A stretch of DNA of 32,034 nt from Candidatus Desulfacyla euxinica (GTDB lineage Bacteria > Desulfobacterota > DSM-4660 > Desulfatiglandales > Desulfatiglandaceae): contig JACNJD010000205.1 in the NCBI GenBank assembly GCA_014382715.1, positions 1 to 32,034 of the forward strand, read 5' to 3'. Every line of letters starts with the position of its first letter. Within the stretch, counting starts at the first letter, position 1. The notes under the pieces were generated by a model that ran no database searches, was not told the DNA's origin, and was given only the letters and a program-made list of their open reading frames with translations. The position numbers and the translations under genes are program-made. Positions 16,639-24,417 of the stretch are shown one piece after another.

Positions 16639-19509
16639 TCAATTCGAAACGGCAGGGAAGTGGATAGAAAAAACGCTCCCTCCTGAATAATGGCAGTCCT
16701 CTTCCTTTGTGCAAAAAGCGCAGTCACTAATCTTCCCGGGACATAAATCCGTTTCTTTCGGTATAAACCCGCACCTTGAAGATTCCATATCTATCTTAAA
16801 ATTGTATCGCTCGGAAAAGATTTTCATCCGTAACAGGTCTGCCCCCTTTCCCCCGGCATTGAAATCAAAGGCCCTTTTGGATGAATAGGCCATGGTATCC
16901 TGGGTTACAAAGAAACCTTCAAATATCCGTCTTTGCGCATCTGCTATGATGCCTACTCCATAATCATGCACCACCAGCTCAGTCCCCGCTTCCTTTTCCC
17001 TTACAATGATCTCTATCTTACCCTCATCAGGGGTATTTTCTATGGCGTTTTTTACCAGACCGTCGATAATTTTTTGTAGTGGATCCAGGGGTATGCAAAT
17101 GGGCGGTACTGTTTCCAGATGGCTGATGATATCAACCCGGCGATGGGAAAAGAGGGGCTTGAGATCCGCAATCCTCTCCCTGACGTATTCATTCAAAACA
17201 ATCTTTTTTGGCTCGTTTTCCTTGGGGCCAAAAAGTTTATCAATCCGTTTTCTTATGGTCTCAACGAGTCGCCCTTCTCCAATCTCCTCGGCAAACAGCG
17301 TTTCCAACTCATCAGCGCATTCTTCAAGCATCTGAGACAGAAGATGGTGGGATTCGTAGTGCCTATCCAGCATGATGTCTTCTACCTGGTTCTGGATTTC
17401 TACAATACGGTCCAGGTTCCTCTTCCCCCTCGACAGGGTGGTTTTCCAGTTTTCTTCGGCGAGGGACATTAATTTCTTTTCTAATATTTTCAGGGAGCCG
17501 GAGAGAACGGACACAGGAGTTTTTAACTCATGAGACAGATGGTTAATCACCTTGTCTTTTGCCCGGTTCATACTCGAGACCTCTAAGTAGGCCCTCTTCA
17601 ACTCCTCAGAAAAGCGGGCGTTTTCTATTGAAAGGGCGACGGTTCCCGCCACCATACTCAATAACTCCACATTAGCCTGATCAAAGGTTCCCTCCTTCTT
17701 GTTGATGGCGCATAACGCACCGATGATTCGATCGCTGCTTCTCAAAGGCACAAAGAGCAGGTTTTTAGTATGGTACCCGAGTTTTTTATCTCTCTCTCGA
17801 TGAAGTGCAGGATCAGCAGAAGTATCGGATACTATTAAGGGCTCACCGGTCTTGATAACTTTACCCGCTACAAGCTCATCAACAGGGAAACGAATTTCCT
17901 TCACCCTTTTTTGGGTGGCGCTGTCATCATAGGACGCTCCCACAAAAAATAACTCTTCCTTCTCCTCATCTAATAATATGACGATGGCGCCCTCTGATCC
18001 CATGAGTCGTTTTACCTCACTGCTGACATAATCATGAAGTTCTTCCAGGTCAGGATATTCAGGGAGGGCGGTGCTGATCCTGAGGAGCGCCGCATTATTC
18101 GCGTATGCTCTTATTATTTCTTCCGAGAACCTGGCGTTTTCTATGGAGAGGGCAATGGTTCCTGCTATCATGCTCAACAGATCAAGATCCGTCTTATCAA
18201 AAGTCCCTTCCTTCTTATTACGGGCGCATAAAGCCCCGATAATTCTATCGCCACTCTTTAGTGGCACCTCGAGCATATTTCTTGTGTGGTATCCGAGTCT
18301 CTTATCCACCCCGGGATAAAAATGGGGATCTTTGGAAGTGTCATGCACAATAATCGGCTCACCGGTCTTGATAACTTTGCCGGCTACGCTCTTATCCGCA
18401 GGAAAACGGATTTCCTTTATCCTCTCCTTAGTGGTGCTGTCGTCATATGCCGCACCCATAAAGAAGAGTTCTTCCCTCTCTTCATCCAACAGTATGACAA
18501 GGGCGCCCTCTGTGTTTAAAAGCTGTTTGATCTCGCCGCTGACGTAATCTAAGAGTTCTTCCAGGTTATGGTATTCAGGGAGGGCAGTGCTGATCCGCAA
18601 TATGGCCTCGTTGTTGCGTGCGATCTTTTTCTCCCGGGTAATATCTCTCAGAAGAACAAGTTCTCCTGCTGGTTCGTCTTTTTCTTCCGAATATACTCCG
18701 GCCCTCATAACCACATCCAGGACTTGACCTTCTTTTGTAAGCCTCTTGGTTTCATGACGGAGTATGACCTTTTTCTCAAAGAGTTTTTTTATCATATCAC
18801 CGGTTTCCTGCTCCAACCCCGGTGGCGTATAGGGAATGGTCTTTCCTTCTAATTCATCAAGGGTCCAGCCGAAAGTCTCGGTGAATGATGGATTCAGATA
18901 GTAGACCCTGCCATCCAATGTGAATACGACTATCGGATAGGGGACAAAGTCAAGGAGGATCCTCAGGCTTTTTTCAGATTTGCGTAATGCCTGCTCCACT
19001 TTTTTTTGGGCGGTAATATCCTGGAGGGTCTCTATGGCGCCTGTGATGTTTCCCCTGTCGTCTTTCAAGGGGGATGCGGTAAAGAAAAGCCACTTGCTCC
19101 CTTTCCCCAGGTCTCTAAAAAGTCGGTCAGCCTCATAGCCGCCCTCTGTAACAGCGGATTTTTGGTAATTACCGTGATAATGCTTGGCTATTTCTTCTTC
19201 GGGTGCATTGTCCACAATAAGGTCAGCCATGGTAGGCCTCTCAGTTGCATAGAAACAAAGCCACTGTTTGCTGGTCCCGATGATTTCATCGGCTGGGATA
19301 CCCGTCAGATTCTCATAGGCCTTGTTGACATGGGTAACCATATGGTTGTTGTCAATGACGAAGGTCGGGATAGAGGTTTCCTGGAGGATTTGAGAAAGCC
19401 TTTCTTTGCTCTCCCTGAGCGATGATTCTTCCCGTTTTTGTTCGGCAAGTTCATTTCGTAAAGTCTTAACCTGCAGTTCAAGCTGTTCGTATGTTGGCCG
19501 TTCAACCAT
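16639..19509 (-). CDS. Sensor histidine kinase with PAS-PAS-GAF-GAF and Cys-rich ATPase insert
   Basis: This is a cytoplasmic hybrid-less sensor kinase of 956 residues with no membrane helices. In order it has an N-terminal coiled coil, PAS (about 40-170), PAS with LDFVPYPIVVFTLDGRVYYLN (about 180-300), two nearly identical GAF domains (about 305-465 and 475-635), HisKA with phospho-acceptor His in SHELKTP (near residue 660), and HATPase with NAIENTPDEG and HDYGVGI. A cysteine cluster, CPGKISDCAFCTKEEDC, interrupts the end of the ATPase. I start at the second ATG (19509) because GGAGGA lies 9 nt before it; the ORF-track ATG at 19527 overlaps that same GGAGGA. No receiver gene is adjacent, so the output partner is unknown. 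Confidence 0.93.
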   Translation of the reverse strand: MVERPTYEQLELQVKTLRNELAEQKREESSLRESKERLSQILQETSIPTFVIDNNHMVTHVNKAYENLTGIPADEIIGTSKQWLCFYATERPTMADLIVDNAPEEEIAKHYHGNYQKSAVTEGGYEADRLFRDLGKGSKWLFFTASPLKDDRGNITGAIETLQDITAQKKVEQALRKSEKSLRILLDFVPYPIVVFTLDGRVYYLNPSFTETFGWTLDELEGKTIPYTPPGLEQETGDMIKKLFEKKVILRHETKRLTKEGQVLDVVMRAGVYSEEKDEPAGELVLLRDITREKKIARNNEAILRISTALPEYHNLEELLDYVSGEIKQLLNTEGALVILLDEEREELFFMGAAYDDSTTKERIKEIRFPADKSVAGKVIKTGEPIIVHDTSKDPHFYPGVDKRLGYHTRNMLEVPLKSGDRIIGALCARNKKEGTFDKTDLDLLSMIAGTIALSIENARFSEEIIRAYANNAALLRISTALPEYPDLEELHDYVSSEVKRLMGSEGAIVILLDEEKEELFFVGASYDDSATQKRVKEIRFPVDELVAGKVIKTGEPLIVSDTSADPALHRERDKKLGYHTKNLLFVPLRSSDRIIGALCAINKKEGTFDQANVELLSMVAGTVALSIENARFSEELKRAYLEVSSMNRAKDKVINHLSHELKTPVSVLSGSLKILEKKLMSLAEENWKTTLSRGKRNLDRIVEIQNQVEDIMLDRHYESHHLLSQMLEECADELETLFAEEIGEGRLVETIRKRIDKLFGPKENEPKKIVLNEYVRERIADLKPLFSHRRVDIISHLETVPPICIPLDPLQKIIDGLVKNAIENTPDEGKIEIIVREKEAGTELVVHDYGVGIIADAQRRIFEGFFVTQDTMAYSSKRAFDFNAGGKGADLLRMKIFSERYNFKIDMESSRCGFIPKETDLCPGKISDCAFCTKEEDCHYSGGSVFSIHFPAVSN

Positions 19510-19617
19510 CAGGGAATATTCCTCCATTTACTTTGATAATGAGAATAGACTTTTGATACAGGCCCTCGGCTGCTTTTTCAAGCCCCGTTTTGAATTCGAT
19601 CCTGAGGCCAGGACCTA

Positions 19618-20094
19618 TTACCTGGAACCTCCACCGCCACCTCCACCACCGCCACCTCCACCATGGTCCTCCTCGGGACGATTGGCACGCGTAGTGAAAA
19701 GCTTCAACAGAAAATATTTCTTTTCCCCGGGTGAAATTGTGATTTCGATGGGGCCTTCCTTCTCCCAGGCATATTGCGAGGGAATCAACAGAATATATTT
19801 CCCAGCCTGGACGGGCGCCGGTCTGAGAGGTGTTGTTCCTAATGAAATTTCCCCCCCAGAGCAAACATTTTTGTGGGACTTTATCAATCCAAAAAACACC
19901 TTCATCTCTTTCTTTACAAAATTGTCTGCCGGACACAGACTGAGGCTGACACCGGCAATATTGCAATCCACCTCAAAAAGGCCTTTCTTGCCGCCCTCTC
20001 TGGATTCAATCGCCTGGCCAGAATACGCTGTCGTCAAGCATATTATCAATGGCCATATGAAAGAGAGACCAATAACACCCGCATTTTTTGTCAT
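19618..20094 (-). CDS. Exported protein with poly-glycine C-terminus
   Basis: This 158-residue protein is not from a family I know. From the ATG at 20094, which has GGGAGG in good position (better than the 20133 start), it begins with a signal peptide, MTKNAGVIGLSFIWPLIICL, ending near TAYSGQA. The mature part has two cysteines and a beta-rich stretch, GKYILLIPSQYAWEKEGPIEITISPGEKKY, that looks like a small immunoglobulin- or PEGA-like fold. It ends with 12 consecutive glycines and SR. It lies between the cyclase (28 nt upstream) and the kinase on the same strand, so it is likely in the same operon and may be a surface or periplasmic partner (inference). Confidence 0.75.
   Translation of the reverse strand: MTKNAGVIGLSFIWPLIICLTTAYSGQAIESREGGKKGLFEVDCNIAGVSLSLCPADNFVKKEMKVFFGLIKSHKNVCSGGEISLGTTPLRPAPVQAGKYILLIPSQYAWEKEGPIEITISPGEKKYFLLKLFTTRANRPEEDHGGGGGGGGGGGGSR
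19627..19662 (-). repeat. Gly-codon microsatellite
   Basis: Twelve consecutive GGN glycine codons, built from GGTGGA/GGTGGC units, lie at the 3' end of the exported-protein gene. Such a tract is prone to slippage in multiples of three and could vary in length between strains. Confidence 0.8.
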
Positions 20095-20122
20095 TATCCA
20101 ACCTCCCAGCCCTATTTGCGAT

Positions 20123-21931
20123 TTAACCTTCAATTTTTTTGAACCCTGAACCCCTGAACCTGTGAACCATTATAATAAACAAAAGCGATGCGCACAGAAA
20201 ATTAGCCAGCCCAAAGAGGATAGGTGTTATGGCCAAAACCATTATAAAAAGAATGGTCGCAACACCCAACAATGAATAAGTGAATTTTTTATCCCTTTTC
20301 CTTTCTGCCAGGACATAGATTAGAGAGAGCAATATGCAGGTCATTATGGTTTCAACCAAAAGAAAAAGGAGGCTTTCCAGATTTACCACAGAAAACCATT
20401 TCCTGCCGGTGGGCCAGGACCATTCATCGTTGATCTCAATGTGAAAATATCCATTTACTATCTGGTTGATTGCGTTGGCAAAGAGAAAAACACCGGGCAT
20501 GCCGTATGAATCCTTGTTGGCATGGGGTGTAAAATCCGTGGGGCTGAAGGGAACCTTGAAGAAATCAGTGTCCTTCATCCAGAGACCGATCAGGACAATC
20601 TTGCCTGAAAAAAGGTTTTTGTCGGCCACGCCATTATATACTTCATGATATGGAACCCTGACAAAGGGCGTTCTTGAAAAGGCCAACCATAGACGTCTTG
20701 GGATTGTCTTACCGATCAGGCGTACACCCCCATCTTCTAATGTGGGATTTAGCCTCAGTTTTTTTGCTAATGTCTGTACAAAAAAACTCGGTTTCCCCAT
20801 TTTGACTCCTGACAGATCAAGTTTATCCCATGACATCAAATAGGTCACTTCATTGATCCACGTCAGGTCTCTGTAGACTGAAATATAGCCCCAGTCAGCC
20901 TCGCTATAGATCCCTTGGTCCTGCGCATTTCGAAATTGTCCCAAAACAACGGGGAAGTCTTTTTTTTCTGCCCATTTCAGGCTTTTGATAAATTCCTTTG
21001 TGGCCTGTTTTGTCGGGTCATCATAGGCCGGTGAAAACCAGAAATCAAAACCCACAACACCCGCCCCCATTTTGTAGAGATTCTTGATTACTTTCGAGTG
21101 ATATCTCCGCCACAGCTTAGGGTCCTTCGCAAATGAGGGGACGTCATTTTTGCCATTCTTTACAATCATTTTTTTGTTTTCATCCTTTTCAATGGTAACC
21201 ACAGTCACATCCATTGAATTGGACAAAAGGGTGAGCCGGCACTGCCATATCTTTGTTAACAGGTTTATCTTCAGGTGGTTTATCAGCGGCATAATAACAA
21301 TCATTAAGAAACAGGTAATAATAATGCTTTTTAACAAACCTTTTTTGGTTCTTGGACGGGCAGGCTGTTTACGCGGCCCTCTTTTTTTATCGGCTCCCTT
21401 TGCGATGTCTTCATCCCGCCACAATAATCGATAGGCCCTTACGGGTTCAGCGATGTTTTTTACGTTTTGTTCCCCCATGAAATCGTATCTCAGAGCAAGT
21501 TTTCTCTTGACCTGGTCGTACACGGTACCGGAAATACAGATACCTCCGGGATCGCCTAAGCTCTCTAATCGGGCAGCGATATTTACCCCGTCACCGTAGA
21601 TCTCTTCTCCTTCAATAATCACATCCCCGATGTTGATTCCGATACGAAACATCATCTTACGCTGGTCGGGCAACTCTGAATTTTCTGACTCTAACGCCTC
21701 CTGGATTTTTATTGCACATTGCACAGCATTCACTGCGCTGGAAAATTCAGCCAAAACATTATCGCCAGGAGCGTCCACCACTCGCCCCCTGTGTCTCTGG
21801 ATGAGTGTGTACATCACCTCCCGGTAGGCTGTTATTGTCCTGACAGTGGCCTCCTCATCGTCGCCCATGAGCCGGCTATAGCCCTTTACGTCAGCACTTA
21901 AAATAGCAGCGAGTTTACGTTGGAGATCCAT
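20123..21931 (-). CDS. Class III adenylate/guanylate cyclase with C-terminal CHASE2 domain
   Basis: This is a 602-residue membrane protein. The N-terminal cytoplasmic class III cyclase domain (about 1-175) has the two metal aspartates in LSADVKGYS (D14) and APGDNVLAEF (D57), and NIAARLE for transition-state binding, so it should be active. A single membrane helix, IIITCFLMIVIMPLI, lies near 210-225. A CHASE2 extracytoplasmic sensor follows (about 245-490; GAGVVGFDFWFSPAYDD, GKIVLIGLWMKDTDFF, MPGVFLFANAINQIV), then three C-terminal helices. The usual CHASE2 cyclase has the sensor first, so this order is inverted. The last 15 residues are encoded by a GAACCCTG-type repeat. It is first in a probable operon with the exported protein and the kinase. 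Confidence 0.9.
   Translation of the reverse strand: MDLQRKLAAILSADVKGYSRLMGDDEEATVRTITAYREVMYTLIQRHRGRVVDAPGDNVLAEFSSAVNAVQCAIKIQEALESENSELPDQRKMMFRIGINIGDVIIEGEEIYGDGVNIAARLESLGDPGGICISGTVYDQVKRKLALRYDFMGEQNVKNIAEPVRAYRLLWRDEDIAKGADKKRGPRKQPARPRTKKGLLKSIIITCFLMIVIMPLINHLKINLLTKIWQCRLTLLSNSMDVTVVTIEKDENKKMIVKNGKNDVPSFAKDPKLWRRYHSKVIKNLYKMGAGVVGFDFWFSPAYDDPTKQATKEFIKSLKWAEKKDFPVVLGQFRNAQDQGIYSEADWGYISVYRDLTWINEVTYLMSWDKLDLSGVKMGKPSFFVQTLAKKLRLNPTLEDGGVRLIGKTIPRRLWLAFSRTPFVRVPYHEVYNGVADKNLFSGKIVLIGLWMKDTDFFKVPFSPTDFTPHANKDSYGMPGVFLFANAINQIVNGYFHIEINDEWSWPTGRKWFSVVNLESLLFLLVETIMTCILLSLIYVLAERKRDKKFTYSLLGVATILFIMVLAITPILFGLANFLCASLLFIIMVHRFRGSGFKKIEG
20141..20169 (+). repeat. GAACCCTG-type short tandem repeat in the 3' end of the cyclase gene
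   Basis: Four imperfect copies of a GAACC(C)CT unit lie in tandem. A related CCTTAAACCCTAAACC run occurs at about 22652-22672 in the accessory region. The copy here is translated as the end of the cyclase. Confidence 0.55.
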
Positions 21932-22011
21932 ATGCCGTTCCGTTAACAGTTAACAAAAAACCCATTTGTTTAATTTTGACATAAATACAGTTTAAAATCA
22001 ATCAACGTCTT

Positions 22012-22149
22012 ATGCGCTTCAGACACTGCAGGGTCATTTCCGACAAGGCCCTGGCCATCGGAGGGGGCGTGCTGGAAGCGGTTTTGATGGCGATCAACCG
22101 GATGGATTCCGGCACGGGATATCACCATTCCTTCATTGTGGTTAACTAA
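22012..22149 (+). pseudogene. Possible coding remnant (45 codons)
   Basis: A short open frame, MRFRHCRVISDKALAIGGGV and onward to GYHHSFIVVN, has ordinary protein-like composition and regular codon use but no Shine-Dalgarno sequence. It reads like the C-terminal end of a larger gene whose front has been lost. I cannot name the parent family. It lies between the cyclase gene and the hairpin-bounded element. Confidence 0.3.
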
Positions 22150-22210
22150 AAAGAGCGATTTCCCTTGACTTACGCTTAATTTGCAATAAAATGCCCAATA
22201 ATTACCCTTA

Positions 22211-22521
22211 ATTAAACCACGGGCTATGCCCGTGCGACTCCAAAAGGTTCGACCGTTCCGGCGTGAATGATTTGCCCCCGCATAAAAAGAGCAGATTTGA
22301 GATACAGCGCAGGGCATTTCGTCAAAGCTATTCACGAAGCACCAGATACTAAAATGCTGGATATCGGAGATCATTGGGATTTTAGCATGCCATCTGTTTC
22401 GATTACCTTAGAGCAGAAGATTTTGACACCACTCACTGCTCACGAAATTGCGATGCTTTTAGCCCCCTTCGAGGGGGCTTCCTCAAACCACCTGCTATGC
22501 AGGTGGTAGGTGATTAAACCA
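22211..22521 (+). mobile_element. Hairpin-bounded element resembling IS200/IS605 ends, no intact transposase
   Basis: The left hairpin CACGGGC-TAT-GCCCGTG (22218-22234) and right hairpin ACCACCTGC-TAT-GCAGGTGGT (22487-22507), both with a TAT loop, bound about 290 nt. A third hairpin, AGCCCCC-TTCGA-GGGGGCT (22461-22479), lies just inside. ATTAAACCA occurs at both borders (22211-22219 and 22513-22521). Subterminal hairpins of this kind are the recognition sites of Y1 transposases. The interior has an 80-codon open frame but no HUH or Tyr motif, so this would be a non-autonomous or decayed copy. Confidence 0.45.
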
Positions 22522-22548
22522 TCAGCTATCAGCTATCAGCTATCAGCC
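22521..22548 (+). repeat. 7-bp tandem repeat ATCAGCT x4
   Basis: Four tandem copies of ATCAGCT (the last is ATCAGCC) directly abut the right border of the hairpin-bounded element. They are too short and have no spacers, so this is not a CRISPR array. Confidence 0.85.
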
Positions 22549-22720
22549 ATGAACCTTATTCCCATGGAGCACCCTCTCAAACTCTGCCCTATCGTCTCCT
22601 GACAGGAGCTTGTTTTCCTGTTGGGAGCGAAATCTTCATTACAAATCCAGAACCTTAAACCCTAAACCTTATGCCTTGGGCCTTGTGCCCTGCACCTATT
22701 ACATACCCCACATGCTATTT

Positions 22721-22840
22721 TATACAGTTTTCTGTTTAACATTCAAATTGTGGAGTTAAACAGAAAGAAAAAACGTGAAATTGACGGTTTTTTCCTAATA
22801 TTTTTTTAAATTTTGGATACTAAACAGAAAACTATACAAT
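22721..22840 (+). repeat. 120-bp AT-rich element with terminal inverted repeats
   Basis: TATACAGTTTTCTGTTTA at 22721-22738 is matched in inverted orientation by TAAACAGAAAACTATA at 22821-22836; the 12-bp core GTTTTCTGTTTA is perfect. A third inverted copy of the core, GTTAAACAG, lies inside at about 22755-22763 and makes a 9-bp hairpin with the left end. There is no coding capacity. It could be a MITE-like element or a repeat-type binding site. Confidence 0.5.
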
Positions 22841-22841
22841 C

Positions 22842-23022
22842 ACTGGTTGACGTGCCTCCGGCGCGTCAATGCGGAGTTGAGCGGAGCAAGGCTTCGCCAC
22901 GCCCGACTGGCCGTCACGCCTACGGCGCGACAACCAGTCGTTCGAGTCGGACCTTTTTTCCAGCATAATCAGTCCGCTTCGCGGCCTATTATGCCGGAAA
23001 AAACGCCGCTCAACTCCGCATT
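22842..23022 (+). repeat. Nested palindrome cluster upstream of the protease gene
   Basis: This 180-nt stretch is made almost entirely of hairpins. A 10-bp hairpin (22847-22869, one G-T pair) has loop TCC. A 17-bp perfect outer inverted repeat (22868-22884 with 23006-23022) encloses CGACTGG/CCAGTCG with an inner arm (22904-22940) and an AT-flanked arm, GCATAAT/ATTATGC with a CCGC-TTC-GCGG tip (22963-22994). The first and third hairpins are inverted copies of each other. It ends 24 nt before the ATG of the protease gene. It resembles an integron attC in shape, but the conserved GTTRRRY core is not present. Confidence 0.7.
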
Positions 23023-23046
23023 ATGCCTTGAGGAAATAGGTAAACA

Positions 23047-23910
23047 ATGAGCATACAACTTTCGTTGGCTGAGCAGCTTTCTTTCACAACAGTTCGCATT
23101 GAATGTATGTTACACGATGGAAGTTCATCAGTTGGAACTGGTTTCTTCTTTAAATTTGTTACTGAGTCAGACAAAACAATACTTACAATTATTACAAATA
23201 AGCATGTAATTGAGGGGGCATCAAAAGCAGTCTTTTATCTTACTAAAAAAGGGGCTTCTGGTGAACCAAAGTTTGGCGAATATAATTTTTTTGAAATGTT
23301 TGATTTCCAGAATTGGATCTTGCACCCTGATGCCAATGTTGATCTATGCGCCCTTTCAGTTTCAAACTTATTTAACCGCCTCTATAATCAAGGCCAAGAC
23401 TTTTTCTGGCGTGCTTTTGACAAAAATATCATACCTAATCACCAAGATGTAACTCTATTATCAGCTTTAGAAGATATAGTGATGGTTGGGTATCCTATCG
23501 GTTTATGGGATTCTAAAAACAATATGCCGATTTTTAGAAAAGGCATTACAGCAACACATCCAAAACTTGATTATAATAATAAAAACGAATTCTTAATTGA
23601 TGCCGCATGCTTTCCAGGCTCAAGCGGCTCACCAGTTCTTTTATATAAACGGGGACTACCTATAGAGGCCGGGCCAGGGATAAAAATCAGTGGAATAAAT
23701 GGTAAATTGTTATTATTAGGTGTATTATATGCTGGCCCACAATTGGCAGTAAATGGAAAAATTCATTCTGTCCCCATACCAACTAAAACAATATCTATAG
23801 CAACTTCAAGGATTATGATAAATTTAGGATACGTAATAAAATGGAATAGAATTTTAGAACTTGAACAACTTATAATAGATAGTGTTCCAAAAGCCGATCA
23901 TAACCAATAA
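23047..23910 (+). CDS. Trypsin-like serine protease domain protein
   Basis: This 287-residue protein has the chymotrypsin/Trypsin_2 layout: His in ITNKHVIEG (H53), Asp in HPDANVDLCAL (D99) and Ser in CFPGSSGSPVLL (S193), with the early strand SVGTGFFFKF. All three catalytic residues are present, so it should be an active protease. There is no signal peptide and no PDZ domain, so it looks cytoplasmic and is unlike DegP. The gene is clearly richer in A/T than its neighbours and sits alone among repeats, which suggests transfer. Stand-alone cytoplasmic trypsin-like domains occur in phage-defence systems, but no partner gene is seen here. Confidence 0.88.
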   Translation: MSIQLSLAEQLSFTTVRIECMLHDGSSSVGTGFFFKFVTESDKTILTIITNKHVIEGASKAVFYLTKKGASGEPKFGEYNFFEMFDFQNWILHPDANVDLCALSVSNLFNRLYNQGQDFFWRAFDKNIIPNHQDVTLLSALEDIVMVGYPIGLWDSKNNMPIFRKGITATHPKLDYNNKNEFLIDAACFPGSSGSPVLLYKRGLPIEAGPGIKISGINGKLLLLGVLYAGPQLAVNGKIHSVPIPTKTISIATSRIMINLGYVIKWNRILELEQLIIDSVPKADHNQ

Positions 23911-24068
23911 ATCAAGCCGACGCAAAAAAACAGACGTGAAATGGGGGCGATCTGAGGTTGAAATCATGGTTGGGTTTCCGAAAAAACATCGCTGTGAACT
24001 GTACTGGCCTCGTAACGGAAGGCGTTTATCCGGGTGAATAAGAACACGAAGAAAGGGTTTCCAAAAAG

Positions 24069-24281
24069 ATGAACCCCAACCCCGAAAAGATGATCGAGTA
24101 TATCCAGGCCCTTGAAGCGGCCAATAAGCAGCTCGTAATTTCCCTCAAACGATGCCTTGAATTGTTGGCAAATGTCCCGCCCGAAGTGGCAGACAAAGAC
24201 AAATGGAAAAGCATGCTTGATGATTTCAATAAGATCGTCAAGATTGGTGAGAAGGTAACCATGAATAGGACACTGCATTAG
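24069..24281 (+). CDS. Small uncharacterised protein (70 aa)
   Basis: MNPNPEKMIEYIQALEAANK begins a short, highly helical, coiled-coil-like protein with no cysteine cluster. GAAAGGG lies about 12 nt before the ATG. A hairpin that could serve as terminator follows at 24391. I do not recognise the family, but composition and codon use look real. The 158-nt gap before it (23911-24068) has no clear feature. Confidence 0.55.
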   Translation: MNPNPEKMIEYIQALEAANKQLVISLKRCLELLANVPPEVADKDKWKSMLDDFNKIVKIGEKVTMNRTLH

Positions 24282-24325
24282 GGACCTTTCTATGGCTGAA
24301 AAGTTAGACGTAAAGGCGTCATAAA

Positions 24326-24349
24326 GGGGTCAACAGGAGGCTTGACCCC
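24326..24349 (+). repeat. REP-like palindrome GGGGTCAA/TTGACCCC
   Basis: A perfect 8-bp inverted repeat with an 8-nt loop. A second member of the same type follows 41 nt later, so the two form a pair like REP sequences associated with RAYT transposases. No RAYT gene is in the window. Confidence 0.6.
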
Positions 24350-24390
24350 CACAAGAAAAACATTGAAGCCATGAAGTTTGAATTAAGCAA

Positions 24391-24417
24391 GGGTCAAGAG
24401 TAGATTTGACCCCTTTT
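24391..24417 (+). terminator. GGGTCAA/TTGACCC hairpin with T-run
   Basis: A 7-bp inverted repeat with an 8-nt loop, followed by CTTTT. It is both the second copy of the REP-like palindrome and a plausible terminator for the 70-residue ORF. Confidence 0.5.

Noticed and set aside
19406-20149. 247-codon plus-strand ORF
   Set aside because: It is antisense to the kinase start and the exported-protein gene; its poly-proline run is only the complement of the glycine tract.
22521-22548. CRISPR-like repeat
   Set aside because: The units are 7 bp and directly tandem, with no spacers or cas genes.
22868-23022. Integron attC site and gene cassette
   Set aside because: The position before an ORF and the palindromic shape fit, but the required GTTRRRY/RYYYAAC core is missing (ATTATGC/GCATAAT instead), there is no integrase nearby, and no second site follows the protease gene. 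Kept only as an unexplained palindrome cluster.
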